Translations under genes and position numbers: made by a program
The notes under the pieces: generated by a model
The model's input: the letters and a program-made list of their open reading frames with translations, nothing else
What the model was told of the DNA's origin: nothing
Database searches by the model: none
Shown: piece after piece, positions 1-14,435 of the stretch
Layout of the letters: each line of letters starts with the position of its first letter
Numbering within the stretch: the first letter of the stretch is position 1
DNA from: Marchantia polymorpha subsp. ruderalis
Taxonomy: Eukaryota; Streptophyta; Marchantiopsida; Marchantiales; Marchantiaceae
Reading direction: 5' to 3'
Length of the DNA stretch: 64,000 nt
Assembly: GCA_037833965.1 (NCBI GenBank)
Contig: AP031353.1
Coordinates: forward strand, 22,446,501 to 22,510,500

Positions 1-2090
1 TTGTTCGAGTCTCAGTGGAGTACTTTTGAAGCTGCAACGGTCTGTCTTGAGTTCACCTGTCTACCCAAAGAATGAGCACTCGAGTGCTATATCAGTAATC
101 TCATCAGATCATGATGATCATAATTTGCCCACAAAGGAAAGTTGATCTTTACGATAAGTCTCACTCCCTCAGAGCATCAGCCGCCCAAAGATCTACAGTG
201 TTGGAAAAGCGATGCACAAATTCTGAAGCTTTGGTCTGGTCCAAATTTAGTGGAGGTCCATCAGCCATCTGGATTTTACTACCAAAAAGTCTCCCCGTGA
301 ATATCACAGCGAGCAGTAAGAACTTCAGCTAAGACAGATAAAACTAAAAGATCCAAAATATTGCTTCCAAGCTGGGTATGCATTCATTTACATTAGTCAA
401 AAAAGGGGAGATATTGAAACAGAGTGATAGTTGTCTCTTACTTTATTTTTCCTTAAAGTTTTCCTTTCGGCTACATGTCTAAGTTAAAGAGATGGTGATT
501 ATCTTCTAACATCTTTTGGTGTTTCTCTTCATGAGGATATTCAACTTGGGCTTGTTTTGTTGTGGGGTGCAGTTACTGGACAATGAATCTTATCTTTGAT
601 CAAAAGTTGAACACGAAATGTATTTGGGTCAAATGATGCCAATGTTGAGGTGGAGACCATGTTGATCTGCCAATTCATTTCCTTGCTGCTGAAGCAAAGT
701 GGCATTGCCGATTTTCAAGGTATGTGTTCTTACTACATCAAAGACTTTGAGAGTAAGTTTATGCAGACCATCAAATTTTTGTTACTGGCTTATGATGTAA
801 GTAGGACATATGGGATTGGATAATCAGATGCTCTAAGAAGATCAACATCCCTATACACTGCAATAAATGTCACACATAAGCGCTGTTTTAGTTGAATGTG
901 TTGTGAGTCTGGTCACAATGGATCTCCCAGATTACGTTTTGGCCAATTGGTTAGGAAATGCATGTCTAGCAATGAGCTAGTTAGGAGATTTCTGGTTATA
1001 TGAGCTCACCAATTCTCAAGGTAGGCAGATGAAATTATTCCATAAGCATGTGACTTGTGTATTAGATTAGCAGCTCATGATGTGAACAAAACTTGTATCC
1101 TCCGGTTCATGGTTATTAGATGCTCAGCCAAGTCCAGTCAAGGAGATTGTGGAGACAATTATTATTACGCATGAAGTCGTTTCATGTCAGTAGAAGAATT
1201 AAAATCGAACTTGCATTATGCTCACATTTTGCATTAGGATCTCTAAGAAATATTACACTAGGAATGGTATATGTATGATATGATTTAAATTATGAACATA
1301 AGCGATGCTTATACCGATCAGTGTTGAAAATTGGAACGGATGATATACCAAATAATTTAATCTACAAGTCTAGTTAACATCTAAGAGAGTTTTTGTTTAA
1401 ATAATTGATATCTATCTTGTTTTTAGCTTAAGCTTCAGCTGCATAGATCGGTATCTTATACATTATTTGTATATCAGAAAATGAAACTGTAGCAGCCAAG
1501 GAGAATATTAATACAAATTTCATGATGTTCATGAGAAAGAGTGAGGAACTAGACGGCAAGAATTTCAAATCCACTTACTTTGTAATAAATTTTTAACATG
1601 TGTACACTGTTATAAAAAAAGCATGAGTTAGTGTTATACACAGGAGAGAGCAATCGGTTCACATGATTCTCTTGTTATATGTAAGTATTTGACTTCGATA
1701 GTTCATAGCTTACGTCGTGAGCAAACTATAATATTGAAGAGCTATTATACATAGTGAAGAAACTAAACAAGTGTTGGGTTCGATACACATTTTTTGTTAA
1801 TTTACTTGGCCCCTTACTAGTAGAAAGGGTTGTATACAAGTTATTCTATCTACACATCGAAATCATTTTTATTGGAATAAATAAGGCTAATTTTCAACAG
1901 GACCATATAACTCAACAGGAAGACCAAATTTTAACTGAAATACAATTAAATCAATCATTCGTCTTTGGACTGGTTGAAAAATGTTGGGCAAGAGTTCTTA
2001 ATTGTCACAAACACAAAGAGACTTTTTCGAAAGCTTGCCGGAATATACCTCCACTGAGTATGACCCATGCATAGCAAATTTTCGAGTTCT
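1..2090. other. Left-end spacer with weak LTR-retroelement-like traces
   Basis: No gene can be supported here. The longest open frames are about 70-105 codons and resemble no family I know. A purine-rich run at about 1138-1148 followed by TGTGGAGACAATT looks like the polypurine tract/LTR junction of a copia-type element, and a short motif (CAGCTCATGATGTG) near 1070 recurs near 27,622. No reverse transcriptase, integrase or paired LTR could be recognised, so a decayed retroelement is only a guess. Confidence 0.25.
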
Positions 2091-3650
2091 ATAATGAATG
2101 GAAGAAGGCAAGATCAAAGGCAAAATAGGTCTGAACATCACCTATGCGCAAAAATGTCAGCAACACCACATCTTTTCGATGATGATGGTGATGATGATAT
2201 TATTTTGGGAGGTTGACTTTTATGCCAAACAAGTTGCGATCTACGTCTACTCGAGCGGCCAGTCTGGACCCTGGGGGCTAAACGACACAAGGCTTGCATA
2301 GAACATATAAATGGCCGCGTGCATGCTGTCTGAACAGAGCGGCGAGGGTGGTCGAATGTCACGCCAAGGACTTATGATTTGAAGCTCGTAGGCCTCATAC
2401 GAACACGGAGAAAAGAACAAGAAGACGAAGGCGAGGACGAGGAGGAGGACGAGCGACAAAAGGTCGCCACGAAATTAGAAGCTGGGAAGGACGAGCGAGA
2501 TTATCGGCACATTCCTTGAAGAAGCGAGGGAGGGAGGGAGGGACGAGGTGGGTGGTCATTCTCGCGGGACTGACTCCAGTCGTGAGACGTTTGCAGCTCG
2601 GTCTGAACGCAGGGCAACACATTCCATGTGATAAAAGGTAATGGATGGATTTGGAGTACAGGGTGCAGAGCAGGGCGGGGGAGGCCAGTGGCCCCCAGGG
2701 AAAGAACTACGGAGCAAATGGTGACCAATGGAGCGGCAAGGATTTTCAGAAGAAAGTGCCTCGGGAATTATGACTGTACCACTTTGGCTTCTATTAATAT
2801 AAGGAAAATGATTTCACGACCCAGGTTTGTCTAATGATACCAGCAATGATAGACAAAACACAGAGACTATAATCAGCTTTTGTTAATTAGCGAAGGAGAT
2901 CGTCATAAGCGCCAGAGGCATGAAGGAGGGCAACGGGTGGGGCTCTGCGCGGTCTGCTCTTGAACCTTCTTGGAACCCAAGCACGCAGCCAGGCCATGGA
3001 TGATGGACACTCGAGCCACCGCAGCAGCCCCAGCCCCAGTCCCAACCCCAGCCCAAGCACCCCAGAGGCCCAGAGCCCCCCAGCAGCAGCGGCCGCCCCA
3101 CCTTCCTGCTCTTTGTATTTGCATGCCATTGTGAGCGTTAGGGCAACGGACAGCAGAGCCCCAGGAGCCCCCGTAAGTGCGTCGTGCCAAAAGAAGAAGG
3201 GGGATAATGGGGGGTCGTCGAGTGGGGGGCATGGGAAGGTATTTTCAGTAAGGGGCAACAATCTAGTTCCTAATGGGGGTGGGGAATAAATGAAAAAAAT
3301 GGGAAGAAAAAAGCGGAATTATAAATCAGTCCAGCAGGTGGGAGACATCGATATCAATGATGCAGGTCGAAGCGCATGCTGTACAACAAGCAATTCTTGC
3401 TTGAAACTGTAGTAGATAAATGTAGTGTACCCTGGAAGCATGTGGGCTGCTGCACCCACAAAAGGATCAAACTCATGCAGTCATATTCTACTCATATGTC
3501 ACGCAACTTATGCATTAATATTTATGCATCATGCAGGGCAGGGCGGGGCGCTGCCGCTGCTGCTGCTTCTGCGTCTGCTGCTGCTGGGTGCCTCTGGTAG
3601 GAGTCAATATTCCACCCTCGGCTGAAGTTTGACCGAATTGACTCGAGTGG
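2091..3650. other. GC-rich low-complexity spacer
   Basis: Open frames occur on both strands at the same place (for example 2883-3289) and their translations are biased Ser/Pro/Gly/Ala strings. This is what GC-rich simple repeats give by chance. No conserved domain is visible. A (CTG)n-type run lies near 3549-3592. Confidence 0.4.
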
Positions 3651-5500
3651 TAATTGCCGAAGAACAACAAACTCGTATTGCTCATGCAGCTGCCCCTTTC
3701 GGAGAATATAGTAATGCTCGAGAAGAATATTTCCTCATTACTTCGCCTCTCACCTAAAAATCAAATATCCTTCCTTTCTCCTTCCCTGTGCCCTGCGGTC
3801 TCAGCACAGTCGTGCCTTCATTAAGTTGCCACCCACTCTGCCGCTGCAGAAGCACAAGGCAACTTCGTTTCGAGTTTACGTTTAGCATGCTTTTCTTTTT
3901 ATGCCTTATTATATCCTGAGTTCTCGTCTTTGGTGTTAATATTCAAAGCCTGAAGTGCTCCGATTTCTAATAGTGTCGTAACGCATCCGATACAGAGAAC
4001 TCAATTTATTTATTTATTAGGCCAATCGCACGCGATTGGCCTAATAAATAACTTCGGTTTAGAAAGAAAACGCTCTGCATTACTTGTATTTTCTCCTCCC
4101 TGTTCTTCTTCTGTATATCAGCTTTTGACATCAATCCTAGCGTTACCGCAAGATACTCGAATTATGGTATACTTCTTGCGCAATATTCTTAGGTTCCAAA
4201 TCCATAAACTCGCTACGACAAGTCATACCAAACGAGAATCACGTTTACCATCAAGTCATCAACTATAGTAAAAAGATATTATCTTTCTTCTTTCAATTAT
4301 ATCTCATGCTATGCTATGAAATAATTGAAATATATATATATATATATATTATATCAAGATGCTGTAAATATGGATAATGATATGAATGTTTTTAGCAGTA
4401 AGAAGCTGGTGCTTCTGTAATTATCAGTTGAATTTTACCTTCAATTTCTTAAGTTTAAAATTATGATTTAGATGTCCTTCTCTGACATATGAGAGGTATT
4501 TATATCTCTTGTGATTTTTCAAAATTTCTCTTTCGTGGATATAACATGGTTCAATTACAAAAGCATGTGTTTACTGCACTACATCCCAAAATGATGGTGT
4601 TTGCAACAAACCTTGCTTCAGTATATCACCTCAAATCAGAAAACATATGAATTCCCCAAAACACACATCAATATGGTTCTTTTTGCAACCTTCATCTCTG
4701 TACAAAACTGGTTAGCTGGAAAAGTAGTTTGTGGATTTCACTTTTGATTACTACATTTACAGAATCTTCGTTTAATTTATACTAGAAAATTATCTGCATT
4801 GAAAATTATCTTGCACATGAGTCTAAATTTGCATACTGAGATTTTTATGTTCAAACTGAAAATCATCTTGAACATAAACAGTTCAAGCTCATTGTTAGAA
4901 TTCTCACAAGTTATCAATTTTCTTCAAAATTCAAATGTATCTGTTTAAGTCATATTATATACATAAATGTAAAATAGAAAGAAAACTTTATCAAACATCA
5001 AATAGCTCATGTAACTCAATCCAGATGTTTGATTTACACGAGCTGTGGACGAAGGCAAAACAAAGCCTGGACTTTTTGATGTGTTGACCTCTAGCTCTTG
5101 CAAGTCTCAACGATCAGACCAAAGTCGTTATCTGATATTTGATGCAATAGCAAAAATTTACCGAGTTTCGAAGTGAAAATGGGAAGTCAGATCCGAATCC
5201 GCGACGCCGTCAGGGATGCGAGAGATTTACAAGAGAGAATGTATATCACGAGGTAGAGGGCGCCTTTACCGACCTCTGAAATTGTCAGCTGATTTATAAC
5301 GAAAGCGCTCGACTCTGAATCACGAGGTTCGAAATCGACCCGTTCTTCTCTCGCGTTGTGGGGGGTGTGGAATCTGTGCTGCAAGTGATACATGGCACTA
5401 GGAGGACGCGCCACATTGCAAATGTTAGTCACCTAGCACAGCACACCAGCAGAAGGCCTCTGGTGGCTCGAAAATGGTCGCGCGTTCTAATCTGACACCA
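3651..5500. other. AT-rich spacer, no gene seen
   Basis: Composition drops to AT-rich compared with both flanks. It holds a 42-bp perfect palindrome (4010-4051) and a TA run near 4331-4349. Frames are short and interrupted on both strands. I see no coding signal. Confidence 0.4.
4010..4051. repeat. 42-bp perfect inverted repeat (20-bp arms, 2-nt centre)
   Basis: The left arm TTATTTATTAGGCCAATCGC is followed by AC and then by its exact reverse complement. As RNA or single-stranded DNA it would form a 20-bp stem. The surroundings are AT-rich and no terminal repeats or target-site duplication are obvious. It could be a foldback/MITE remnant or a chance-preserved palindrome. Confidence 0.85.
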
Positions 5501-8500
5501 AAAGTGCCTCTACAATTGTAGGCGCTAATTCTGATCCGGCGACATGGTCACGCTATAACCACATCGTGACAGGAATGTCGAAGCGAAGGGGGAGGGGCAG
5601 GGCCAGGGGCTGCGGAACTTTCCCGTTGGAGGAGAAGAAGAGCCCCGAGCCCGAGCCCGAGCCCAAGCCCGGGTCCGAGCCTGAGGAGGCGAGGCCAGAT
5701 TCCGGAAGGATGAGAATCGCGGGGCAAGGCGAAGGCGAAGGCGAAGCAGGTGGTTAAAAGTCGACACTGCATCATCCGAGAGATCTAACGAGGGGACGGA
5801 GCGAGCGGCCGTAGCTCACGTGGTCATGGCGCTCGATATCCGCAACGGTCAGTTACATGTATGTACAGTACGCCGAATGGGTGCTTCAGGGTGCTTGGGG
5901 TTCTCCAACAAGCCCAGGCACCCTCGTAATGCGTACGGTACATCAGCAATAGTACAGGCGCGTATTAATACTGTAGGAACAGGGATACATGTACGAGCGT
6001 GGTGTCTCGGGCAGGCCCAAGCCCCCATGGCCCCATGGCCCCCCGTATGGCCCCCATATGGCACCATGCCGCTGCCCCTGGTGCTTGCTGCTGCTGCGGC
6101 TGTCCTGGGGGCATTATTACATTCTGCGCTCATTTGCGCACCTCCGGTTCAGGGGGGGCTCTCATCAGCTCGAGGGCGCCGTAAGTACGTGAGTCCTGGG
6201 CCGGAGAGCGTGAGTAATTGTTGATGCTGTGCCGCACTGTGCGAGTATTTGTTTCAGGACGGAGGTGCTCGAGTGAATGGCATTTTGGCGCTCGAGCACA
6301 GTGTTGCTCGAGCGCGAGCGAGTGCGCACTCCTCCTCATTCACTCGCTCGCCACTCGCGCACTTACTCGCACCGCATCACCACATGATTGCCACATGTCC
6401 TTTCTCCTTCTCCTCCCCCTTCGCTTCGCTTCGCTTCCCTGCTCTCTGCCCCTGCTGCCTGCCTGCCTGCGGAGTCCGGCCCACCCTAGCCCCTATGCGG
6501 CCCTGGCTGGGCTTGCCACCCATCCGTCCATCGACTGCATTAAGGCCCGCGAGGCCATGAGCGGCTATGACGTTTGGGTACGGGTATATTTGTCCGAAGT
6601 AAGATGGAGATCCAAGTAAATGCGATGGATGCGTGTGGATGGATCATGGCCCGAGCCTGGAACGATGGTGGCCTAAGTGGGATCTGCTGCGACCTAGGGG
6701 CTACTGTATCAATCTCCTGTAATTACTCCTCCCAGGGCCAAATTCTTCTTCCACTCAAAAGGGCAAGCGGCCGAGAAGGAGGAGAAGAAGATGCTGCCCG
6801 CTTCTGGGGTCGCTATCATTTAGAAAAGTCGACCCTGGACTCGACGGAAGTTCAAGAGAATCCAATGAGCGAAAACTATGTAGCTCTAAAAAGTGCGAGC
6901 CCCCGCGAAGTGGCAGCGGCAGCGGCATCCCCAGCCCCCAGCCCCAGCCCCCTCTGCTGTGGCTGCAGCCGCTGCAGCTGCTGCAGACGCAGCGCGGGGG
7001 TTGGGGCTAGCATTTGTATATGTCGTCGAAGGGTGGCGGAGGAGGAATGGCGGGCGGGCGGGTGGGCAGTGGGGAAGGGGGAAGGGGATGGGGGATGGGG
7101 GTGTTCCTTATGATATGGAAAGTCGACGACGGGCCGGGGGGAGGGTGGGAGGGCTCCACAAAATATCTCGAAGAAGCCTTTTGAGGGGGGGCAGCCGTGT
7201 CTGGCAGGGATTAAATTTAGTAGCGCTTAAGAAGGCCCATCATTCTCTCGAACTTTGATCAGACCAACTTTTGCGATGCACCAGACTGGAGCGGCGAAAG
7301 CGGAGGGACGAGTAACTAGGCAGTGCCAGTTCAACTAGAACCATGTTGACTTTGGCATCTCGGTAGCGAGGGTTGTCACAAGTAGTCCGGACTCGGCAGA
7401 ACGATCCAAACCTTTTGCGCTCATTTTCAATCATTCTATTCCGACTGCAAAGACGCTTCGTTTCTTGCAAGGATTCCACCCTTGTCCATGGGCTGGCTGG
7501 GTGGGGGGCGAGTCAAATGTTCCATCATGAACCCGGGAAAAGATTTTCTCCCCTCGATGATGCTACTCATACATACAATTATTTACTTGCGGAATTCGAT
7601 GGACCTTCTACGTGGATTTATTACATGGATCGGTCCGATTCTTCTTCTCAAAGCCTTGGGATTTGAGACACCAGGAACTAGGGGAATATTGTCTGCTGCC
7701 GCTGCTCCTGCTCTCCTGCTTCGTCTGCTGGCTGCTACGACTACTCATCGTTCGGGCTAGCTCGAATGATCATTTTCTCCCATGTACGAGAATGTCAACC
7801 AGTTCGAGCAAATTACCCCCGGCGTCAATTTAGGCCCCGTCGGATCCGACGACGCTCGGGGCATTCATTGACGACACCTTCCTCCTCCCCTCCCACCCTC
7901 CCTCCCTCCCTCCCTCCCAGACTCGGCTCCCATATGTTGTCATGTTGTCGTCTGGGACTTTTGTACTCTCGTTTCTAAATTTGCGCGACCGGCTGAGGAC
8001 ACTACGACGCAGCGTACATGGCGTCGCTCGCGTGCTTGCCACCCTCGTATCGGCATCAATCCATCGGACAATCATGAATCATGCGCTCCGGTTGACTTCG
8101 CTCACTTCTGAGTGCTCCTCACTCAACACACCGACCCCATCGCATCACATCACTTCAGTTCGCTGGGCTTGGCTGGGCTTCGCTTCGCTCCGAAGCTCGA
8201 AGTTCGAACAGCTGATTCTATTTTGTGTGCCATGCTGCTGCTCTTCCACATTCCCTCACCTCCATACGAACAGTTCGACTTCACTTACGCTTCGTATTCC
8301 CTCCCTCCCTCCCTCCCTCTCCCTCTCCCTCCCATTCATTCATTCAGTCACTCATTCATTCATTCATTCCTCTTGATTGCTGCTGGCCTACTTGCTTGCT
8401 CGGGGAGCTCAACGCTCATGCACTTGCGGTGGCTGCGTGTGTACCCGAGGGGGGCAGTGGCCAGAGGGCAGGGGCTGGGGCAGGGGGCAGGGGGAAGGGG

Positions 8501-11500
8501 AAGGGGAAGGAATGGAATGGAATGGTTTTAGCAGAAGATTTCGTCTACCTGACGTCCTTTGCACTTGCACCGGCCGGAGTGCCGAGGGACGGACGGACGG
8601 AGCGACGGACGGATTGACTGACGGACGGACGGAAGGAGGGGTCCGAAGGGGTCTGGGGATGGGGGAAGGACTGCGGAGTTGGGGCTTAGTCCAAGTATCC
8701 AGAGACGGGAGGGAGATTTCCGGTCAACAAGCGAGACCAGAAAAGGTCGGAAGGAAATAAATAAACAAATGTTGCGGATCGGAGCAGATCTTCTTCTCTC
8801 TCAAGCAAATGGAAAGCGGGGCATAATCAAAGATCGGGTCTCAAGACTGCGATTGACGTCTGATATGGGACAAACGCAGGCAACGGAGTTCACACGAAAT
8901 TTTATATTTTATGGCGCTGGGGGCGAAGGTGGATCACCCATTGCGAGTTCCGTGGTGCGGGATTCTGATAACTATCATAGTCTAATGGATGATCGGACCG
9001 TCAAAAGGGTAGAAACCGTTTCATGAGGGCAAATTGAGTGCTAACTACCAGAACTACCGCTCACTATAAAGATGGGAAACATGCAAATGCGCTTTCACCC
9101 ACTCGGAAACGCAGCAGCAGCAGCAGAGAGAGAAGAAGAAGAGAGAAGAATAAGAAGAAGAAGAAGAAGACGAGGGAAGGGGGTTGGGTTGGGGATTGGG
9201 AATTGAGGGGAAGCGAAGGGTTAGAGATGTGAGATCAGTGGGAGGGAGGGGTGGTAAATCCATGCAAACGGTATATACTGTAGGAGAGAAGACAAATTTA
9301 CCCAGTATCATCATTGCACACAAAAGTAGAGGGGGCCAGTGTACAATAGCTGGAAGAGTGGGGCCTACTTAACTTCCACCTACCCAACAGTATGACCAGA
9401 TAACCTGATTTCAAGGAAGGGCCATCCATAGAAGTTTCATTGTCTTAAAATTAAATCAAACAGGAGTTTTTGGAGGGCTAGTGGCTTCGAGAGATGGGTA
9501 TCCAACATGGTACAAACGCTGAAAAGTCTCTATAAGATATGAATATTTTGAAGCTTTTGGAGCAATTGGTCCTTGTGGTGGGATCCATGGCATCATTGAG
9601 TGATGTCATGTGTTTCTAGCTCCAAGTGTGTAGTAAGAGAGTATGTTGTACGACAGAGCCAGGCCTTTGAATGCAAGTGCATGTTGTGAGAACCATGGCA
9701 GGCTCTTTTAGATACTATCTGTAGGTTATCTCATGAGTCATGATTGCTTCAACCAAGCTAAGAATAACAAGAAGGAAGGAAGGAGGGCTGATTTGACCAG
9801 ACTTGCATTGATGTCCACAGCTTTTGATGGGCGATGGATGGATGGATGGATAGCTAGCTAGCTATGGCCTAGCGTGCTGCTGCTGCTGCTGCTCCTGCTG
9901 CGGCTAGGTGCTATCTAATGACTCTTCCATGGCAGTGGCAGAGTGAAGAACCTATCTTCAAAGTCCTTTGTGAACAGCACCAGTAGCAGAAAATTCATGG
10001 CAGTCTTTCACGGTAATTGATAGAAAAATTCTTTGCTTGAGACCAGGTTCTTCCGTGATGATACTCTGACATGCCCTCCGCTAAAGCCTGCGACGCTTTC
10101 TTCGCCATTGGCTCCCCGACCCCTATGACATCTCTTTTTTAATGCTGGCGGGGAACGCACTACCGTCTCGGTACCGACCTCATTAAACTGCGATCCCCCT
10201 CTCGCGTCCCCTGGTCCCCTCAGCCCCCCGTGTCAAACCTAGCCCCCCTCAGCTGGGGGCCCTAGCTTTGACACGCCCTATGCCCTAGCCCGTGTCAAAC
10301 CGCGAACCTAGCCCCGCTTAGACTTCCCGGATCCCGGATCCCGGATCCCGGTCCTGCCCCCACCCGGTTGCCGGTGCCCCAACCGATCTCATCCCCCGAT
10401 CGCCCCCGCATCTCCCATATTCGAAACCCGCTCGCTTGCCCCTGATCCCCTGCAGTGCGTCCTGCTGCCCGCTCGGCCACTTATTACCTTTCCCCGGCAC
10501 TTAAGCCCGAGTCCACACGTCACGCCATGCCCGGTCGCGGCCGGTTTCATGGCTCGCCTACGAAGACCCGTCGCCTATTAATATTGACCGTTGTTCTTAT
10601 CGGCAGAGGCCCAAGCCCTGCCCCAGGCCCAGGCCCAGGCCCACTGCGTCTCCCATCTAATAGAAGAAGTGCTTGTGGTTAGAAGCGCATTCGAAGGGCC
10701 TCCATTCTTTCGCACTTGAAAAATAGCTCGCTAAGCACTGTGGCACCTGCTTTACTACGTCGAGTTTCAAGCCCGCCAAGGTCGTGAACAGTCGATGCGC
10801 CCCATCCTCTCGTCGGGCCGGGGCTCGTCTCGGCTCGGCTGGGGCTCGTCTCGAGGACAGACAGATAGAGATGGACATACGGCAATGGGGGCTTCGAGAG
10901 TTTTACCCCGTCGCAGTGGCAGCAGCTGAGGAGCGGGCTTAAGAGTGGGTAACTCGAGGTTACGAGGGCCAGAGAGACCAATTATTCGACTTAAAGCGAG
11001 CCCAACCACTCCGGGCCCGAATGCTTTACAGATGGATTCTCTTCAGGTGTGCTTCTTTTGAAGCATGTTTGATTCCTTCGTCTCATGATACTCTTCTTTT
11101 TTGTTCATGAACTTCGAACGTTTTTCATGTGATCCTTTGACTCCTGACCGTGAACCCACCTCGTTCTCCTTGTGCTTCCCGGTGTACACCGTCCGCTGAG
11201 ATGATGTGATGAGTGAGCGCAGCCGATGCCGATTCTTCCATTTTCTTCTCATTGCTGCTCTCGTTCGTTGTAGGCGACTGTGGCTTGCGTTCGCAGTCTG
11301 ATGTCTCTCAGTGTACCGAACTTTCCCTTCCCGATCCACATCCCAATCTATCTAAATATCCACATCATCGGCAGACACACCTTCCTCCACCTTTACCGAC
11401 GCCCGGTTGATGGAGCTAATCCGAAGGCGAACAAAGACCATGCACAACTCATGCTTTCCACTATACAGATCTAGCAATGGGAGGGAGGGAGCGAGAGAGA

Positions 11501-13410
11501 GAGGAAGCGTTGGACACTGGCATGAACGCGTTGGAACGGCATTTGCCTGCCTGCATCCCCTCGCGCAAAATTGGCAGCAGAGGGAAGGACTGACAGCTGC
11601 CTGACTGCCTGCCTGCCTGCCTGCCTGACAACTAGAGTAGAGGACGAACGTCGTTCAGGAACTCCAAAAAAGCCCGACGTCCAAACCATGACCATGTAAT
11701 GAAACTCAAATGAGTTACAGGCCAAGGCAGCAGCAGGAGGAGCAGCAGAAGCAGCACCGCCACCGCCACCGGAACGCAGGCAGGCGGAGCCAGCCAGGGC
11801 CAGGGCCAGGGCCGAGGGCGGGCGGGGGAGTGCCATGTGTTCATACGCGAAGCAATCATCCACAACAAGTCCGTCCCCCCACGCCTTGACTTGCCCGTTC
11901 AGAGCTTGTCCCAGGACCCAGACTGACTGACTGGACTAGCACTCGAGATCTAGAGTGAGCTCGGCATCTCGAGTTAGCTGCAGGCAGGAGGAGGCACAGG
12001 CACAGGCTCAGCTCAGGCACAGGCACAGGCACAGACACAGGCAAAGGCAGGAGTGAGTCAGGCAGGCGAAGGCATAACTTGCTCGCGGAAACAATGACAG
12101 ACACTCAGACATACGGAAGACAGGAAGAGCGTAGACCGATGCGGAGGACGATTCAAGTTTCGGTACTTTTGCATTGTATTACATCACATTGACTGCATGC
12201 ATGCCCACAGACAGTGTAATCAATCTTTGGCCTCGAATAGTCGAGGAAGACAAATTGTAATGGCATCTCTGCGAGTTCGAATACTCATGAATATAAATAC
12301 AGAAGAGCTACCAGCTACATAGACAACTCAGAGCATACATACAATCGGTTGCACAGACCAATTGGCAGATTCGGCAAGTTGCTAGAAAATATGGCCTCAT
12401 CGAGAGCGGATGAAAACCCCTTGTCATCTCAAGTGAAACGGTGCTGCCGATGAAGAGCCCAGACGAAAGGACATAGGAAGAAGGAAGAAGCGATTGATTT
12501 CCCTAGAACTGAACTGAAACAGCAAGAATGGTTGTATCCACAAGAGGTCCTACAAAACATTTTAGCCTCGATGTCGGGGTGGACTTTCTTTTGTCTTATC
12601 GGAGCGCTGCAAAGACAATGCACAGGACCATATGGTCAGACATGTCCATCAAGCGAAAACACTCCAACCGACGAGTAGAACTATTGACCTCTCATCTGGC
12701 CAGTATCTTTCAAAATTGTTCCAAGATCATGAGATCTCTAAGCTGAAGAGATCAACGTGCTGTGTGAACGAACAGGCCCTGCCTGCCTGCGTGCCTGCCT
12801 GCGTGCCTGCCTCCTGCCTGCGACCGACATGTGAGAACCTGGAAGGTTACTCGGGTATACTGAGCCACTGACACTCCTTCGGAACACCATCCTAGACATC
12901 TTAGACCGTGAAGCGGTGCGCTAAGACGAGGCCCTCACCTTCCACCTTCTGGACTAAAAAATGCTTCCACTACTGAGACCTTATAGACAAAAAAGATCCA
13001 GGTACTGTACTATATATAACTCTCACCAGTTCTAATTTACTGGACACTGCGAGGATCGCTGAACTTCAGCCTCAAATCAGAAGAACGCAGGCGCGAGAAA
13101 ATCGCAAGGCACTGCTGCTGCTGCTCGTCTATGAGAATGTGCTGCTCCTAGAAATTTTTACCGCCAATGTAGCTACACAATGGGTCTCCTTGCCTACTCA
13201 GAAGTTCGTGGCCTGGCGAAAGGCGAGCTAGCGCTATGCTGGGAGGTCTCTGTCTGAGATTTTCAGAGAACCGACGTCCGGAACAGCACCACCCAGAGAG
13301 TGAACCGGCTTTATGTTTTTTTATGAGGAGCTGGTGAAACGCTCAATAAATGTTGCCCGGGAGATAAGACGACTGCAATTCTCCCGGAGCTTACAAACAT
13401 CGAGAGCTGC

Positions 13411-13457
13411 TGCACTGAACTGGGTGCCATTGAACTGAACTGCACTGAACTGGGTGC
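13411..13457. repeat. 17-bp direct repeat beside the CT microsatellite
   Basis: TGCACTGAACTGGGTGC occurs at 13,411-13,427 and again at 13,441-13,457, a 30-bp period, with partial copies of TGAACTGAAC between them. It abuts the long CT tract and probably arose by local slippage. Confidence 0.8.
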
Positions 13458-13480
13458 TCGTTGACACCATTGCGGTCCAT

Positions 13481-13603
<123 letters not shown>

Positions 13604-14435
13604 GAGTGTGGACCGGACGGGACTCAGCGATCTAATAAATCTAGCAGGTTCCGCGAGAAGGAGATCCAAGGCACCACAACAGTCAGCTGTCTCACTGAGA
13701 TCTCAACACCATCCTTCCGTCAGCCAATAGCACCTTGCGACTCACTCTACTAAGTGCTCGGGCGTCTCCGAAGCTCATGATCATCCATCCACTTCCTCCA
13801 TTCGACGGAAGAAGGCTCCTCAGGCATGCAAATCCCCTCTTCTAAGACGACACCCATTGTGCCCATTGCGCAAATTTAAGCATGACAGCGGACACGTCTC
13901 TTACGGCAGGGGCTAAAATGTGTGCGGAGGCAAAACGAATTGCCTCCGTTGCGACCGGCGACAGCAGATACGAAGCTTCAGACGCCGAGGCCTCAAAACT
14001 TGGTCCAACTTGAGAGCACCCGAGGTCAAGGATCACACCGCTTTCTCATAATCATGCTTCTCCTTCTACTTCTCCTCCTCCTCCTCTTCTTCTTCTTCAT
14101 CATCATTGTTATAATCAATCACCCCCACCTAGCTCGACCACCATCGAAGGAGGCTCGGTCAAATCTTAACCTCGCCGCCGAGGTGAACAAGAATTATCAT
14201 CCAGACGGACCCACTTGCACGGGCCATGCTCTAAGATTTCGACGAACGAACGACCAATTGATTGATTCGCGAAAGCAAGGACACTTCTCGCGCCATCATC
14301 ATCATCATCATCGTCAGGTATGTAAGACCACCTGACTCGCGACCCTCCCCCTCCAGATTCAATTCGAAAGATCCATAGCCCTTCTCCTTCTTCTCCTTCG
14401 TCTTCTTCTTCGTCTTCGCCAGTGCGGATCCCTCT

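Noticed and set aside
5262..5335. tRNA-Gln(CTG)-like string: an anticodon-loop-like CTCTGAA followed by GGTTCGAAATC
   Set aside because: The anticodon stem does not pair with a normal 7-nt loop, and no acceptor stem or D-arm pairing could be found.
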